Shown here: piece after piece, positions 23,190 to 32,840 of the stretch
Position numbering within the stretch: the first letter of the stretch is position 1
How the letters are laid out: every line of letters starts with the position of its first letter
Assembly: GCA_004764695.1 (NCBI GenBank)
Contig: SMSO01000006.1
Span: 224,359-288,358, forward strand
Reading direction: 5' to 3'
Length of the DNA stretch: 64,000 nucleotides
Origin: Schizochytrium sp. TIO01
Taxonomy: Eukaryota > Sar > Bigyra > Thraustochytrida > Thraustochytriidae
Notes under the pieces: generated by a model
The model's input: the letters and a program-made list of their open reading frames with translations, nothing else
What the model was told of the DNA's origin: nothing
The model's database searches: none
Made by a program: the position numbers and the translations under genes

Positions 23190-25389
23190 GTGTGAACCGC
23201 TCAAGTTATAGGATATGGCCAGGGAGATTGAATTTGGGTTTTGCTTCTTTATCCAAGGAAGAGCCTGTCGGCCGATGGCTTTCTTCTCAGCCACTCACGC
23301 TGAGAGGCTCATCTAGGAAGCACTTAACAGTATAATATTTGTAGATGCCGGACCCACTCTCCGTCAGTCAAGACCTCATAAAGCCATAATTTCGACGTCG
23401 TTGAGCTTTCTCCTGCCAGGGTACTATTCAAGTTTTCACCATGATCATTCATTTTCAAGACCATCTAGACTATCTGGATAATCCTGTCTGTAGAAAACCT
23501 CCTCGCGCCTCCGGGTATCGGGCTCCCAGCTTTAAGGCCGCATGCAGCATCAGGAGCCTGCTCATAGAACCCGATGAAAGACTTTCTCTCACAGGAGTGA
23601 GTCAGTGAGTGCTTGAGTTTCTTACCCATATTACCTACCAGTAGTGAGAGTTAGTTTCTCGTCAGCTCTAGGACTAGCGTTCGGCACAAAGCCCGAAGTA
23701 ATAGCAGCAGGTAGATAGATGCCTACGGCACTACCTCCCGCATTATCGTGAACCTCTTTTCGTTCGACTTACTTCAGGTGTGTTACTAGAGAAACTCTTT
23801 TCTATTCCTGGAAAAGGTCTCTCTCGGTGTTGCTTCTACCTACACTCGTGTCGACCATCAAGACTTTGGCCTGCACGCGATACTCATAATGCTCAGACAC
23901 CATGTCGAAGAAGATCCATCGATCCATTGGTTGTTCGACGGCCCCACCAATCTGCTTGACATTCGATGTGAAATTATCGCCAAGAAACAGCATCACCAGC
24001 CACAAGAACTGCTTGCTAGGTATTACATGTATTACATGACCATCCTTCATTATCTTTTTTGCCTTAATCAATCGATCAATCAATCAGTCAGGCAGTTCGT
24101 TAGTTTGTCAATCAACCTATCGATCGCGACTCGATGTTTGCGATCGGCAATGACTTCAGCATGGCAAACGGGGCGCGCTGATCGATGGTAATAGCAGAAT
24201 CTTGGCAAATAATCAATCGGAGTCTGGGCCCACGGGTTTCGTGAATTCAGAGAGAGAGAGAGAGAGAGACTTGAGTGCATAATGTAGATCTCGGCCGAAC
24301 ACGAGATAGGAGGATTCAGGCATTGAATTCACAATGATCGATTGCCTCCCAAGAAAGAACCAAACGAATAGTTAGCTTCTTCATGGTAGTAGGTACCTTC
24401 GTGGCTCATGCTGAGACAAGAGCAAGCAAACCAGCCTTCAGGATATTGTCATTCTGTGTAGCTGTTGACTTACTTTACTTCATACGTGGCAATTGCCAGT
24501 GGGGCGAAGCGCTGTTCTCGTCGCCAAAGCTCCTGAGAGGTACGCCATCTTTTCCGTCGCCAGGGACCCCGAGGTCGCTCGAAGTGAACAAAGTGAAGTA
24601 TCCTTTGAAGCTGGCGAATCAGGGCAGTAAGAGTATGCTCATTGACGCATAAGCTGAGGTTACTAGCTAGCTAATGCAACTTATACTGCCGAGATCTGCA
24701 GGCAGCGCCTGCCTTTAGCCTCAGTACTTTGGCTCCCATGAAACGCATGCTTGTGAGAAGTTGAGCTGTTTCGTGCTTTATTTAGCCAACTAGCTAGTGA
24801 CGAGCTGGCCGATGGGCCACAACACCCACCAATGGACTCTCTTCCTTCACGTGACATAGAAATAAATGGCGAAGCAAGAGATACATGCTGTTGGTTTAGA
24901 ATCTATTTTTAGTTAGTTTACAATTACTAAATTTATTTGATTTTAAAAAAAACATTATGATAGCAAGCCCTATCTATTAGAGTTGTGAGTTTTGGATATC
25001 GTGCACGATAGAGCTGCGATTAGAAGTGCTAGAAAAAAGCGTTGCCTTGGTTAAACCTATTGCAGAGGTGTAAATGCCTGTGCAAGAAGTACGAAAATTA
25101 ACTACTTACCGAAACTCTCACTAGTCAGAGGTCTTTTCGGTTAAAACACAAGCTAAAACAATCACTCAACGCAAAGAGCGCCTTCCCTCGATATAGCGAA
25201 ATGTTGTAGACTCAGATGTTGATTTGAAAGGAGGACTGTGACATTATAATTTATAAGGAGAATAAGATTAGTTTAGAGGTGGTATCTAGCTTCGAAATCG
25301 ATCGAAAATCAGGAAATCAGAAACAAGAGAACATTCACAGCCCACGTGCGCAGGCACAAAGATAATTGGGAAAATAGAAAAGCAAATAA
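23190..25389. other. Spacer between array genes 4 and 5
   Basis: About 2.2 kb without a recognisable gene. It holds an ATCA-type repeat around 24067-24090 and an (AG)n tract at 24249-24269. Open frames there are under 100 codons and motif-free. Confidence 0.5.
24249..24269. repeat. (AG)n microsatellite
   Basis: About ten AG units. Confidence 0.9.
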
Positions 25390-27189
25390 TTAGAGCTTGG
25401 AGACTGGAACGGCCTCATCGCGAATCTTGCCATCCTTGATATCTGCAAGGATAGTGCGCTTGTGGATCTTTCCAGTGTCACCACGGGGCAGCTGCTCAGG
25501 CCAAATGTACAGATGCGTAGGCATCTCGTAGCGAGCAAGATCGCCACATATCTTACGGATGCTCTCCAATGACGGGCGAGCGTTACCCTTGGTGAAGACT
25601 GCAATGCCAACCTCCTCACCAAGCGTGGGGTGGGGTACAGGAATCGCCGCAACCTCAGCAATCTCAGGGTGCTGGTACACGGCGTTCTCGACCACGACAC
25701 AAGAGATGTTCTCACCACCGCGAATAATAATCTCCTTGCTTCGGCCGCGAAGGTGAAGGTATCCTTCCTCGTCAATCACACCAACATCACCGGTGCGAAA
25801 CCATCCGTCCGCAGTAATGTTCTTCGCAGTGGCCTCAAGGTTGTTCCAGTACTCCTTTAACATGAGCGCGCCACGAATGACGAGCTCGCCCTCCTCGTTG
25901 GTAGGCACAGGCTTGTCATTAGCATCCCAAATGGCAATCTCGGTTGTTGGGACAGCCTTGCCACAACTGGAAGGCTTTCTGCGATAAAGATCTCCTTCGT
26001 TCAGAGTCGCAATGCCGTTTGTCTCAGTCATACCCCAGGCCTGAAGCGGGGATGCTCCCTTGAAGTTGCGGTCGACTTCACCAACCATGGTGCTGGGCGG
26101 CGCAGCGCCGCCGCCGCCGACTGAAACAAGCGTGCTAGTGTCATACTTCTTAAAATTCGGGTGGCTCATCATGTCGAGAACCATTGTGGGCACACCTGTA
26201 AAGTTGGTGCATTTTTCCGTCTCGATGAGCTGCAGGGCGTGCTCGGGGTCCCATTTGCTCATGATAACAATCTTACGGCAACTCAGAATGGACAAAAGGC
26301 AAACGCAATGGTGTCCTGTCACGTGAAAGAGAGGCACTGCGAGCAAAAAGGCCGTCTTGGACGGATCAAGAGGAGGGTCGAGCGCCTTGCCGGTCTTGGC
26401 TGCAGCAAGGTTTTTCTCGTAAGCCATGGCTGAAGCAGCGGCAGTGAGATTATGGGCAATACTGCGATGGGTGAGAACGACACCTTTGGGGTGGCCTGTG
26501 GTACCGGAGGTATACATAATCATGGCATTGTCGTCTTTGCCGACGCTAACAACCGGCATGGCCGCACCCTGGTGCTTACGGACTGCATCATCAAAGAAGA
26601 CCACCTTTGGATGAGGCTTAAATTTGTCAGCACCAGGTCCACTAAGAAGCAAAACGTGCTTGAGGCTGGTCAACTTATCGAGAATAGGTTCGAGACTTTT
26701 GTATCGGTCAGCGTCACAGACGACGACCTTGGCGCCAGAGTTTTCCACGCCATACTCGAGCTCTTTGGTCTTCCAATACGAGTTCATAGGCACCGACACA
26801 CCTCCAACAGAGGTTGAGCCGATGAGTGCTACAAGGTACTCGTTGCGGTTCTTAGAGAGTGTAATAACACGGTCTCCCTTTTGCAGACCAAAGTCCTTCA
26901 CAAGTGCAGAGCCGAGTGCTGCTGAGAGGTCGTAGGTCTCCTGAAAGGTGAGCCGGCTGGTTTCATCCACAAGGAAATCAAGCTTCATTGCTCCATTGGC
27001 CACCGGGACCTTGTAAATGTCAAGGAGTGTTTGAGGTCCGTTTGGGAACACCTCATACTTGACACCCTTGAAATGGGCGGACTCTCCTTCATATGAGATC
27101 ACCTCCTCGCGAACCTCAAAAGGAGTTCCCGGCGCAAACACCTGGTCCCAGACCTTTTTCTCCAGGCCGCTCGTGGGTTTCTTGGTCAT
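25390..27189 (-). CDS. Peroxisomal acyl-CoA synthetase, array gene 5
   Basis: This 599-residue member is more divergent. The P-loop YTSGTTGHPKG lies at about 226-236, A7 TGD and hinge GRSKEIIIRGGENI are present, and A10 reads PRGDTGK with catalytic Lys574. It ends in VSKL, so the PTS1 is kept although the preceding tail (KIRDEAVP) differs fully from the SEQQK tail of genes 1-4. A5 reads AWGMTETNG, with Trp where others have Phe or Tyr, and the A4 region is HVTGHH. It has NSYWK where genes 1-4 have NSWWK, a feature shared with gene 6. The first ATG is at 27189, since the six codons upstream begin with GTG. Its codons use C/G at third positions more than those of genes 2 and 4. Substrate probably differs from genes 1-4, an inference from pocket residues. 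Confidence 0.9.
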   Translation of the reverse strand: MTKKPTSGLEKKVWDQVFAPGTPFEVREEVISYEGESAHFKGVKYEVFPNGPQTLLDIYKVPVANGAMKLDFLVDETSRLTFQETYDLSAALGSALVKDFGLQKGDRVITLSKNRNEYLVALIGSTSVGGVSVPMNSYWKTKELEYGVENSGAKVVVCDADRYKSLEPILDKLTSLKHVLLLSGPGADKFKPHPKVVFFDDAVRKHQGAAMPVVSVGKDDNAMIMYTSGTTGHPKGVVLTHRSIAHNLTAAASAMAYEKNLAAAKTGKALDPPLDPSKTAFLLAVPLFHVTGHHCVCLLSILSCRKIVIMSKWDPEHALQLIETEKCTNFTGVPTMVLDMMSHPNFKKYDTSTLVSVGGGGAAPPSTMVGEVDRNFKGASPLQAWGMTETNGIATLNEGDLYRRKPSSCGKAVPTTEIAIWDANDKPVPTNEEGELVIRGALMLKEYWNNLEATAKNITADGWFRTGDVGVIDEEGYLHLRGRSKEIIIRGGENISCVVVENAVYQHPEIAEVAAIPVPHPTLGEEVGIAVFTKGNARPSLESIRKICGDLARYEMPTHLYIWPEQLPRGDTGKIHKRTILADIKDGKIRDEAVPVSKL

Positions 27190-27793
27190 TTTCCCTGTAC
27201 TGTGCACAGGCAGGCTTCTTCACCGCAACTTTGCCAACTCGTGCCTTCTTCGCGATGATTCGGATTTGCTTTCGGTTGCCGATGCCAAACTCCGCAACCT
27301 TCGCTTCCTATGTTTGACACATCTTCTCCGCTTTACAGTCTTGAGTACTTAATTGCAGTAATAGCACTTCTACTAGGACCAGCCCACTTTACTTTCTTTT
27401 TTTGTATGCCGCTAAAAGAAAGGTGGCTGAGATGCTGAGCACTAGGTACTATCTAGTCACCATCGCTCCAAATCATTGTAAAAAACTGACTTCGTGAAGG
27501 CGAGGTAAGTACTTACCGAATCGTCTCCTTCATGTATGTCACGTTTAAGTTGGTTTCTGTTGCCTTTCGTCGGATTTGCACTGGAACTGTTTGTAAGAAA
27601 TGATGTACATTCTCAAGCACTATGCCTTGAAACATCTACTTGAAGGGAGACAGGAATCAAACAATGCTCGCCCAGGCTTCACGGGGAAGTAAAACGTCAA
27701 TCAAGAGCCGAGGCCGTTCGCCTGATAATATGGAATCAATCCTCCAAGGTCAATCGAATCAATCCTCTTCGAAGACGTCCACGTTGAACTTGA

Positions 27794-27831
27794 AGAAAAG
27801 AAAAGAAAAGAAAAGAACAAGAAGAAGAAGA
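27794..27831. repeat. (AAAAG)n and (AAG)n microsatellites
   Basis: AAAAG units are followed after a few bases by AAG units. Confidence 0.85.
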
Positions 27832-28544
27832 TGTACTTTCCGCTCTCCTATCTTCTCAGTCCTTCCCTGTTTTCCTCCCTTCCAAATCAAGTCCGCCTTA
27901 ATTAACAGTATCGAAGTCTCTTTAGAGACCCTAAATTAAGGTCACCCATTGACAGATGAGGATTTGGATCGCTGTCAACACCGCCTCTTTGATCCTTATA
28001 ATTAACAATAGATGAGGGCTAGTATTGCAGTCTCCTCTTGCCCGAATAATATCATATCTTCTTCTTTCATATTTTTTTTTAATTAAATAAAAATCTTCTT
28101 TTCCTTCCTTTTTTTTTGGTTCAAACGAATCACAGAAAAGAAGCTCTCTTTCACAGATTCACATTCTCCCGTTCACGATCGCCATGGTGCCTCTGGAGCT
28201 CGAGCTCTTCGACGACAGCCATCCATCGCGGCTCATGGCTCGCGAAACAGCTCACAAGCGCTGCTCAGGCGCCCCTGGCGCATCAGACGACTTTCCCCTA
28301 CTGCGTGCTAACTGCTCTTGTGAAGTGGCTTTTGCTCTTTTGACTGTCTGTTCTCTCAACACTGTGACCTCAGACAGCGCCCGCCTGCACCTTCGCAGAC
28401 GATGCCGTGGTCGCCCCGCGCCTCTTCACTGGAGCAGCTTTCCGGCAGAAGCCGCGTGCGTCTTCTCCTCGAGCTCGACTGGCGGCCGACCGTCGCGGCT
28501 GTCGCCTTCGCTTGAGCCATCTTCGATTCCGCTTATGTCCACGC

Positions 28545-28669
28545 AAATCCAACCCAACTCCAACTCCAAACCCAAACCCAAATTCAAATCCAAATTCAAA
28601 TTCAAATTCAAATTCAAATTCAAATTCAAACCCAAATTCAAATTCAAATTCAAACTCAAACTATTTCAA
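28545..28669. repeat. Hexamer array (CAAATT/CAAACC/CAACTC)n
   Basis: About twenty imperfect hexamers, changing from CAACTC through CAAACC to CAAATT. A shorter relative of the same hexamer lies at 41792-41818. It is translated as Asn-Ser or Lys-Phe repeats in spurious frames. Confidence 0.9.
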
Positions 28670-28701
28670 AATATCATATTCAAAATCATGAAACTTGAAA
28701 G

Positions 28702-28722
28702 AAAAAAAAAAAAAAAAAAAAA
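28702..28722. repeat. Poly(A) run, 21 bases
   Basis: A pure A tract lies just after the hexamer array. No target-site duplication or coding remnant beside it supports a retroposed copy. Confidence 0.85.
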
Positions 28723-29265
28723 GCAAAGAAAAGAAAAAACACTATCCACGCAACGCTCACATCACACACAGAATTCACAATGCCGGCGATCCACCCTCCC
28801 GCCATAGCGGCCAGAAGCTTCTTCGCCTGCCTCCCTGCCTCCTGCCTACCTACTCCTCTCCACCTTCAAGCTTGAACTCAACCAGCCTCGAGCCCAATCA
28901 AGCGTGAACTCCTCAAAAAACGTCGATCCCATTCAAAAACTCCTCTGCATTCTTCGCATCCCAGTTCCGATCGTGGCGGCTCCAGCCCATGCCCTCCTAG
29001 CCTTTATCCTAGCGCACCCAGCGCACCCCCCCCCCTCCTCCTGGCGATGCTAAGATACGGGGCAAAGAATACCGGACACGGGGTAGCGCGAGCCAAAGCC
29101 GCAGCTGGATTGGCGAGGAAGCTTCAAGTCCGCAATGGGTTCTTGGGGCTCAACCAGGCGGGCGCTGGCGGCGGCGCGGAGAGGGCCGCGCAAGAGGGAA
29201 GAGGCAAGACGCAGGACGCAAGGCGGAAGGGCGATGGCAGCGAGAGCAGGCTCGATGGAAGGAAG

Positions 29266-29286
29266 GAATGAATGAATGAATGAATG
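29266..29286. repeat. (GAAT)n microsatellite
   Basis: About five GAAT units. GCTT/GCCT units follow further right near 29485-29512. Confidence 0.85.
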
Positions 29287-30982
29287 CACAGAGCTGCCGT
29301 GGAACTGGAGGTTCTTGTGCGTCATCAGGCGCAGCGGCCGCCCTGATAGGCGTAACGGTAGGAGAGCCTACTCTGCGCTCGAAGAACCGAGGGACCGCTG
29401 CCGCAGACGTTCAGCTGGAGAGCGCCCATTGGCCTGCGGTCTCTCTCGCCGCGCTCGCTTGCGTGCCGCCAGGCAGAACCTGATTGCTTGCCTGCTTGCC
29501 TGCCTGCTTGCTGGGTTTCGTGCTGCAGTTTGAACCAAGAGTTCGGCGGGCTCTCGAAATGGCAGGCTCTCGATCCTTCAAGTTGGGCACCTTGATCTTT
29601 CTTGATCTCAGATCTGCAGCCCACTTTCCAATCCTTCGTAGACAAGTCGCGGCAACTGCTCGTCCGAAACTGGTGCGGCCTGTCACCAAATGTGTGGTCG
29701 TGCTGCAACTCTAGAGGTAGACATCTGAGATGGGAAGTAGCAAGAGCACTCGTTGCAGCGAGCGAGTAAGGCAGCAGCTTCGAGCAAGAGCGGAGAAGAG
29801 GCGAGCGCGGCTGGCGACCTCGAGCCCCTCCTCCTGGCGTTGTTGTTCGAGATTCCTCATGATCTCCAGGTGTGGTTCAAGTTGCCAGCTACAGAGGCCA
29901 TGAATCGTACTCTCAGCAAGCGCGCACCTACTAGTAGTGCTTAGTAGTAAGGCGGCAGGCTCACGAGGTACTCTTGAGATCTGACCGCCCTGTGCTCCTC
30001 CCTGCTGAGCGGATCTGTCGACGCTTTCGATGGCTGTTTGAGAAGCGGTTTTCTGAACATTCATGGTCAACTATTCAACTCGTCGATCGATCAATGGATC
30101 AGTCCTGTAACTGATACGCTGAACTCGAACGGTGTGGATCGTATCGCAGGACTTGGATCGCAGTTGAGCATGATCAAGGATCATGATTGAGAATGTTTGT
30201 GTGATTATTCTTGTCGATAATTCAAGGAGGCCCATCGTCCCAAACCTATGAAGTTAGTTCGGCCTGGCTGCAGCTGAGAGCATCTCTGGTGAGACTGGCA
30301 GATATTATGCAGTTGGGCTATGGGCTAGGTTAGCCAGGTAGAAAAGATCCGTAATGTTCTACGCAGACTCTTTGAGTAGGAAGAACGTACTGGCGGACTC
30401 AGCAAAAGTATCAACAAATCGGTTCCAGAGGCGAGCACAGATTTTGACATGACGGGAACTCCATCTTCCTTTTCATCAGCAACAACATGTCCCAAAATAT
30501 CTGATGAGAGGCTCTCGCGCCGGCAGGGTTATCAGACTGCCTAAAGCTTCCGAAGTTTTCAAGATATACTTTGCTTCTGTAGAAAGTAACCAAGCAAGAG
30601 GCCGAAGCTTTCTGGTAGAGGAGGAGGTAAGGCCCTTCGTGTGAGTACATCTTGACATTGTAGAGAGGGTGCAGGTAATGGGAGTAGGCAGAAGAAATAT
30701 GTGTGTGCGCTCATTCATGGTGATTGTGCGCAGTTTACTTGGCAATTCACATTGAGAAGCCCAGAGGTGCAGTTAGCACAAGTCCAGATTGCCTCTAGAG
30801 AGGAGCAAACAGAAGAGCGGAGAATCATATAGACCATGAAAGTCATTATTAAGATGTGCCACGGCATACTATTTTATAACAACAAATCCTCCAATGGTAT
30901 ACACTCTTCTAATGTAAAAAAAAAAAAAAGAGAACTCTCTGGTGTAAAATATAACTAGTATATAAGGCCTACGAAGATGTGA

Positions 30983-32809
30983 CTAGAGCTTAGAAGGTAA
31001 TCCTTGCTTTACCTGCTCTGAGCGAATTTCGCCCTTCTCGATTGACTCAATAATCCCGCGTTTGAAAATCTTACCAGTAGCGCCACGCGGGAGTTGGTCG
31101 GGCCAGATGAAGAGATGAGTTGGGTGTTCGAATTTTGCAAGATCTACACATTTAGTGAGTAGCTCTTCAAGAGTGACTTTGGCGTTTGGCTTCGGCCAGA
31201 CAACAATGCCTACCTCCTCACCAAGCGTAGGATGTGGCACAGGAATGGCCGCAGCCTCGCCTACACTAGGGTGCTCATAAATGGCATTCTCCACAGCTAC
31301 ACAGGATATATTCTCTCCGCCTCTGATGATAATCTCTTTGCTGCGACCTCCAAGATGTAAGTAGCCATCTTCATCAAGAAGCCCAACGTCTCCAGTACGT
31401 AGCCAGCCGTCAGGCGTGATTGCTTTGGCAGTGGCCTCCGGATTGCCCCAGTACTCCTTGAGCACCGAAGCCGCCTTCACCATCAAATTACCCTTTACTC
31501 CGGACGGTACTTTGTTGTCCTGATCGTCCCAAATTTCGTAATAAAGACCTGGGATAGAACTACCGCAGCTTGTAGGTTTCAGCTTATAGAGTTCGCCCAT
31601 TGTAGCCCCTGTCACTCCACTCGTTTCGGTCATTCCAAATCCTTGCAGGGGAGCTGCTTTCTTAAAGTTAGAGCCCACATCGCGAACCATAGTCGTTGGA
31701 GGAGCTGCACCTCCTCCACCGACTGTGCCGAGAGAGCTGGTGTCATACTTATGAAAGTTGGGGTGTGCCATCATGTCAAGTACCATGGTAGGTACACCAG
31801 AGAAGCTTGAGATCCTCTCCCGCTCAATGATCTGCAGAGCACGTTCAGGGTCCCACTTGCTCATAAGGACGATCTTGCGTGATGCTACAATCGAAATGAA
31901 GCAAACGGCAAGAAGCCCAGTTACATGAAAAAGTGGGACATTCAGAAGGGTGGCAGAGGCAGCTGGGTCAGCTGGCGAAGCGTTTTGCTCAGGAACTGTA
32001 CCTTCTAATATATCTGAGACGGCCTTGTTAATCATTCCTTTGGCAACAGTACCAACCAAGGCATGGGTCACAGAGCGATGCGTTAAGACTACACCCTTCG
32101 GGTGGCCTGTGGTTCCCGATGTATACATGATGATAGCGTTATCATCCTTGTCAGCTGTGAACGGAGGCATCTCCTCCCCCATACGATTGGCTACAACCGT
32201 ATTGTATGTAGTGAGCTTTGGGTGCGGCTTGGCACCCTCCACTCCGGGACCGTCACATAGGAGTACTTTGTGTAGCATTTGCAGCTCATCTAGGATGGGC
32301 TCAACATCACGGTATCGCTCAACGTCGCAAATGAGGACCTTGGTTCCGGAGTTGTTGAGACCATAGAGGAGTTCTTTCGTCTTCCAGTACGAGTTCATCG
32401 GTACGTAGACGGCTCCAATGGAGGTGATGGCAATGAATGAAATCAAGTACTCAATACGATTCTTGGACAACATGCAGACGCGGTCACCATTTTGAACATT
32501 GAAGTCTTTTACAAGAGCTTGACCAAGAGCGGCTGCCTCAGCAAAGGCTTGAGCAAACGTCAGTCTGCGGTCTTCAAAAATCAAAAACTCGTTCTTTTGT
32601 ACGCCCTGGCTTAGGGGAATGTTGAAAACGTCTCGGAGAGTCTGAGGACCCTTGGGAAATACTGGGACACGAATTCCTTTGTGATGTGGAGCAGACCCAT
32701 TCTTGTGGACGATTGTCTCTTCTCCAAGCTCAAACATTGTCCCCGGAGCACACACCTTTTTAGTAATTTCATCTTCTAGCTGCTTGAGCTTGGATACTGC
32801 ATGAGGCAT
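30983..32809 (-). CDS. Peroxisomal acyl-CoA synthetase, array gene 6
   Basis: This 608-residue member is the most upstream in transcription direction. The P-loop is at about 229-239, A5 is GFGMTETSG, A7 GDV, hinge GGRSKEIIIRGGENI, and A10 PRGATGK with Lys580, and it ends in PSKL. After A5 the sequence (VTGATMGELY) lacks the LN-x-G present in genes 1-5, and the next strand reads YYEIWDD. These are its clearest departures. It shares NSYWK and the IEKGEIR/IKDGKIR-type tail with gene 5. The frame is open 23 codons upstream but begins with TTG. The ATG at 32809 gives MPHAVSKLKQ and aligns with the family. An internal SKL at residues 6-8 is not terminal and has no targeting meaning. A small tandem repeat abuts the start codon. 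Confidence 0.9.
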   Translation of the reverse strand: MPHAVSKLKQLEDEITKKVCAPGTMFELGEETIVHKNGSAPHHKGIRVPVFPKGPQTLRDVFNIPLSQGVQKNEFLIFEDRRLTFAQAFAEAAALGQALVKDFNVQNGDRVCMLSKNRIEYLISFIAITSIGAVYVPMNSYWKTKELLYGLNNSGTKVLICDVERYRDVEPILDELQMLHKVLLCDGPGVEGAKPHPKLTTYNTVVANRMGEEMPPFTADKDDNAIIMYTSGTTGHPKGVVLTHRSVTHALVGTVAKGMINKAVSDILEGTVPEQNASPADPAASATLLNVPLFHVTGLLAVCFISIVASRKIVLMSKWDPERALQIIERERISSFSGVPTMVLDMMAHPNFHKYDTSSLGTVGGGGAAPPTTMVRDVGSNFKKAAPLQGFGMTETSGVTGATMGELYKLKPTSCGSSIPGLYYEIWDDQDNKVPSGVKGNLMVKAASVLKEYWGNPEATAKAITPDGWLRTGDVGLLDEDGYLHLGGRSKEIIIRGGENISCVAVENAIYEHPSVGEAAAIPVPHPTLGEEVGIVVWPKPNAKVTLEELLTKCVDLAKFEHPTHLFIWPDQLPRGATGKIFKRGIIESIEKGEIRSEQVKQGLPSKL

Positions 32810-32840
32810 GATGATAACTTGATGATAACTTGATGATAGA
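32810..32840. repeat. 11-bp tandem repeat abutting a start codon
   Basis: GATGATAACTT is repeated twice and then partly a third time, ending at the ATG of array gene 6. It would lie in the 5' leader of the mRNA. Copy-number change here could alter translation. Confidence 0.7.

Larger units (their letters stand above)
27190..30982. other. Spacer between array genes 5 and 6 (3.8 kb)
   Basis: No recognisable gene. The middle (28.1-29.8 kb) is GC-richer and carries a hexamer array, a 21-base A run and smaller repeats. Open frames there, such as 28184-28807, are repeat-driven and have no domain. The right part (30-30.9 kb) is unique sequence without a convincing frame. Confidence 0.5.

Noticed and set aside
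28184-28807. 207-codon frame beside the hexamer array
   Set aside because: Its second half is only Lys/Phe/Pro repeats from the array and poly(A). The first half has no domain.
7199-32809. Bacterial operon interpretation of the synthetase array
   Set aside because: Spacers exceed 2 kb, there are no visible ribosome binding sites, and the peroxisomal tails and mitochondrial presequence nearby indicate a eukaryote.
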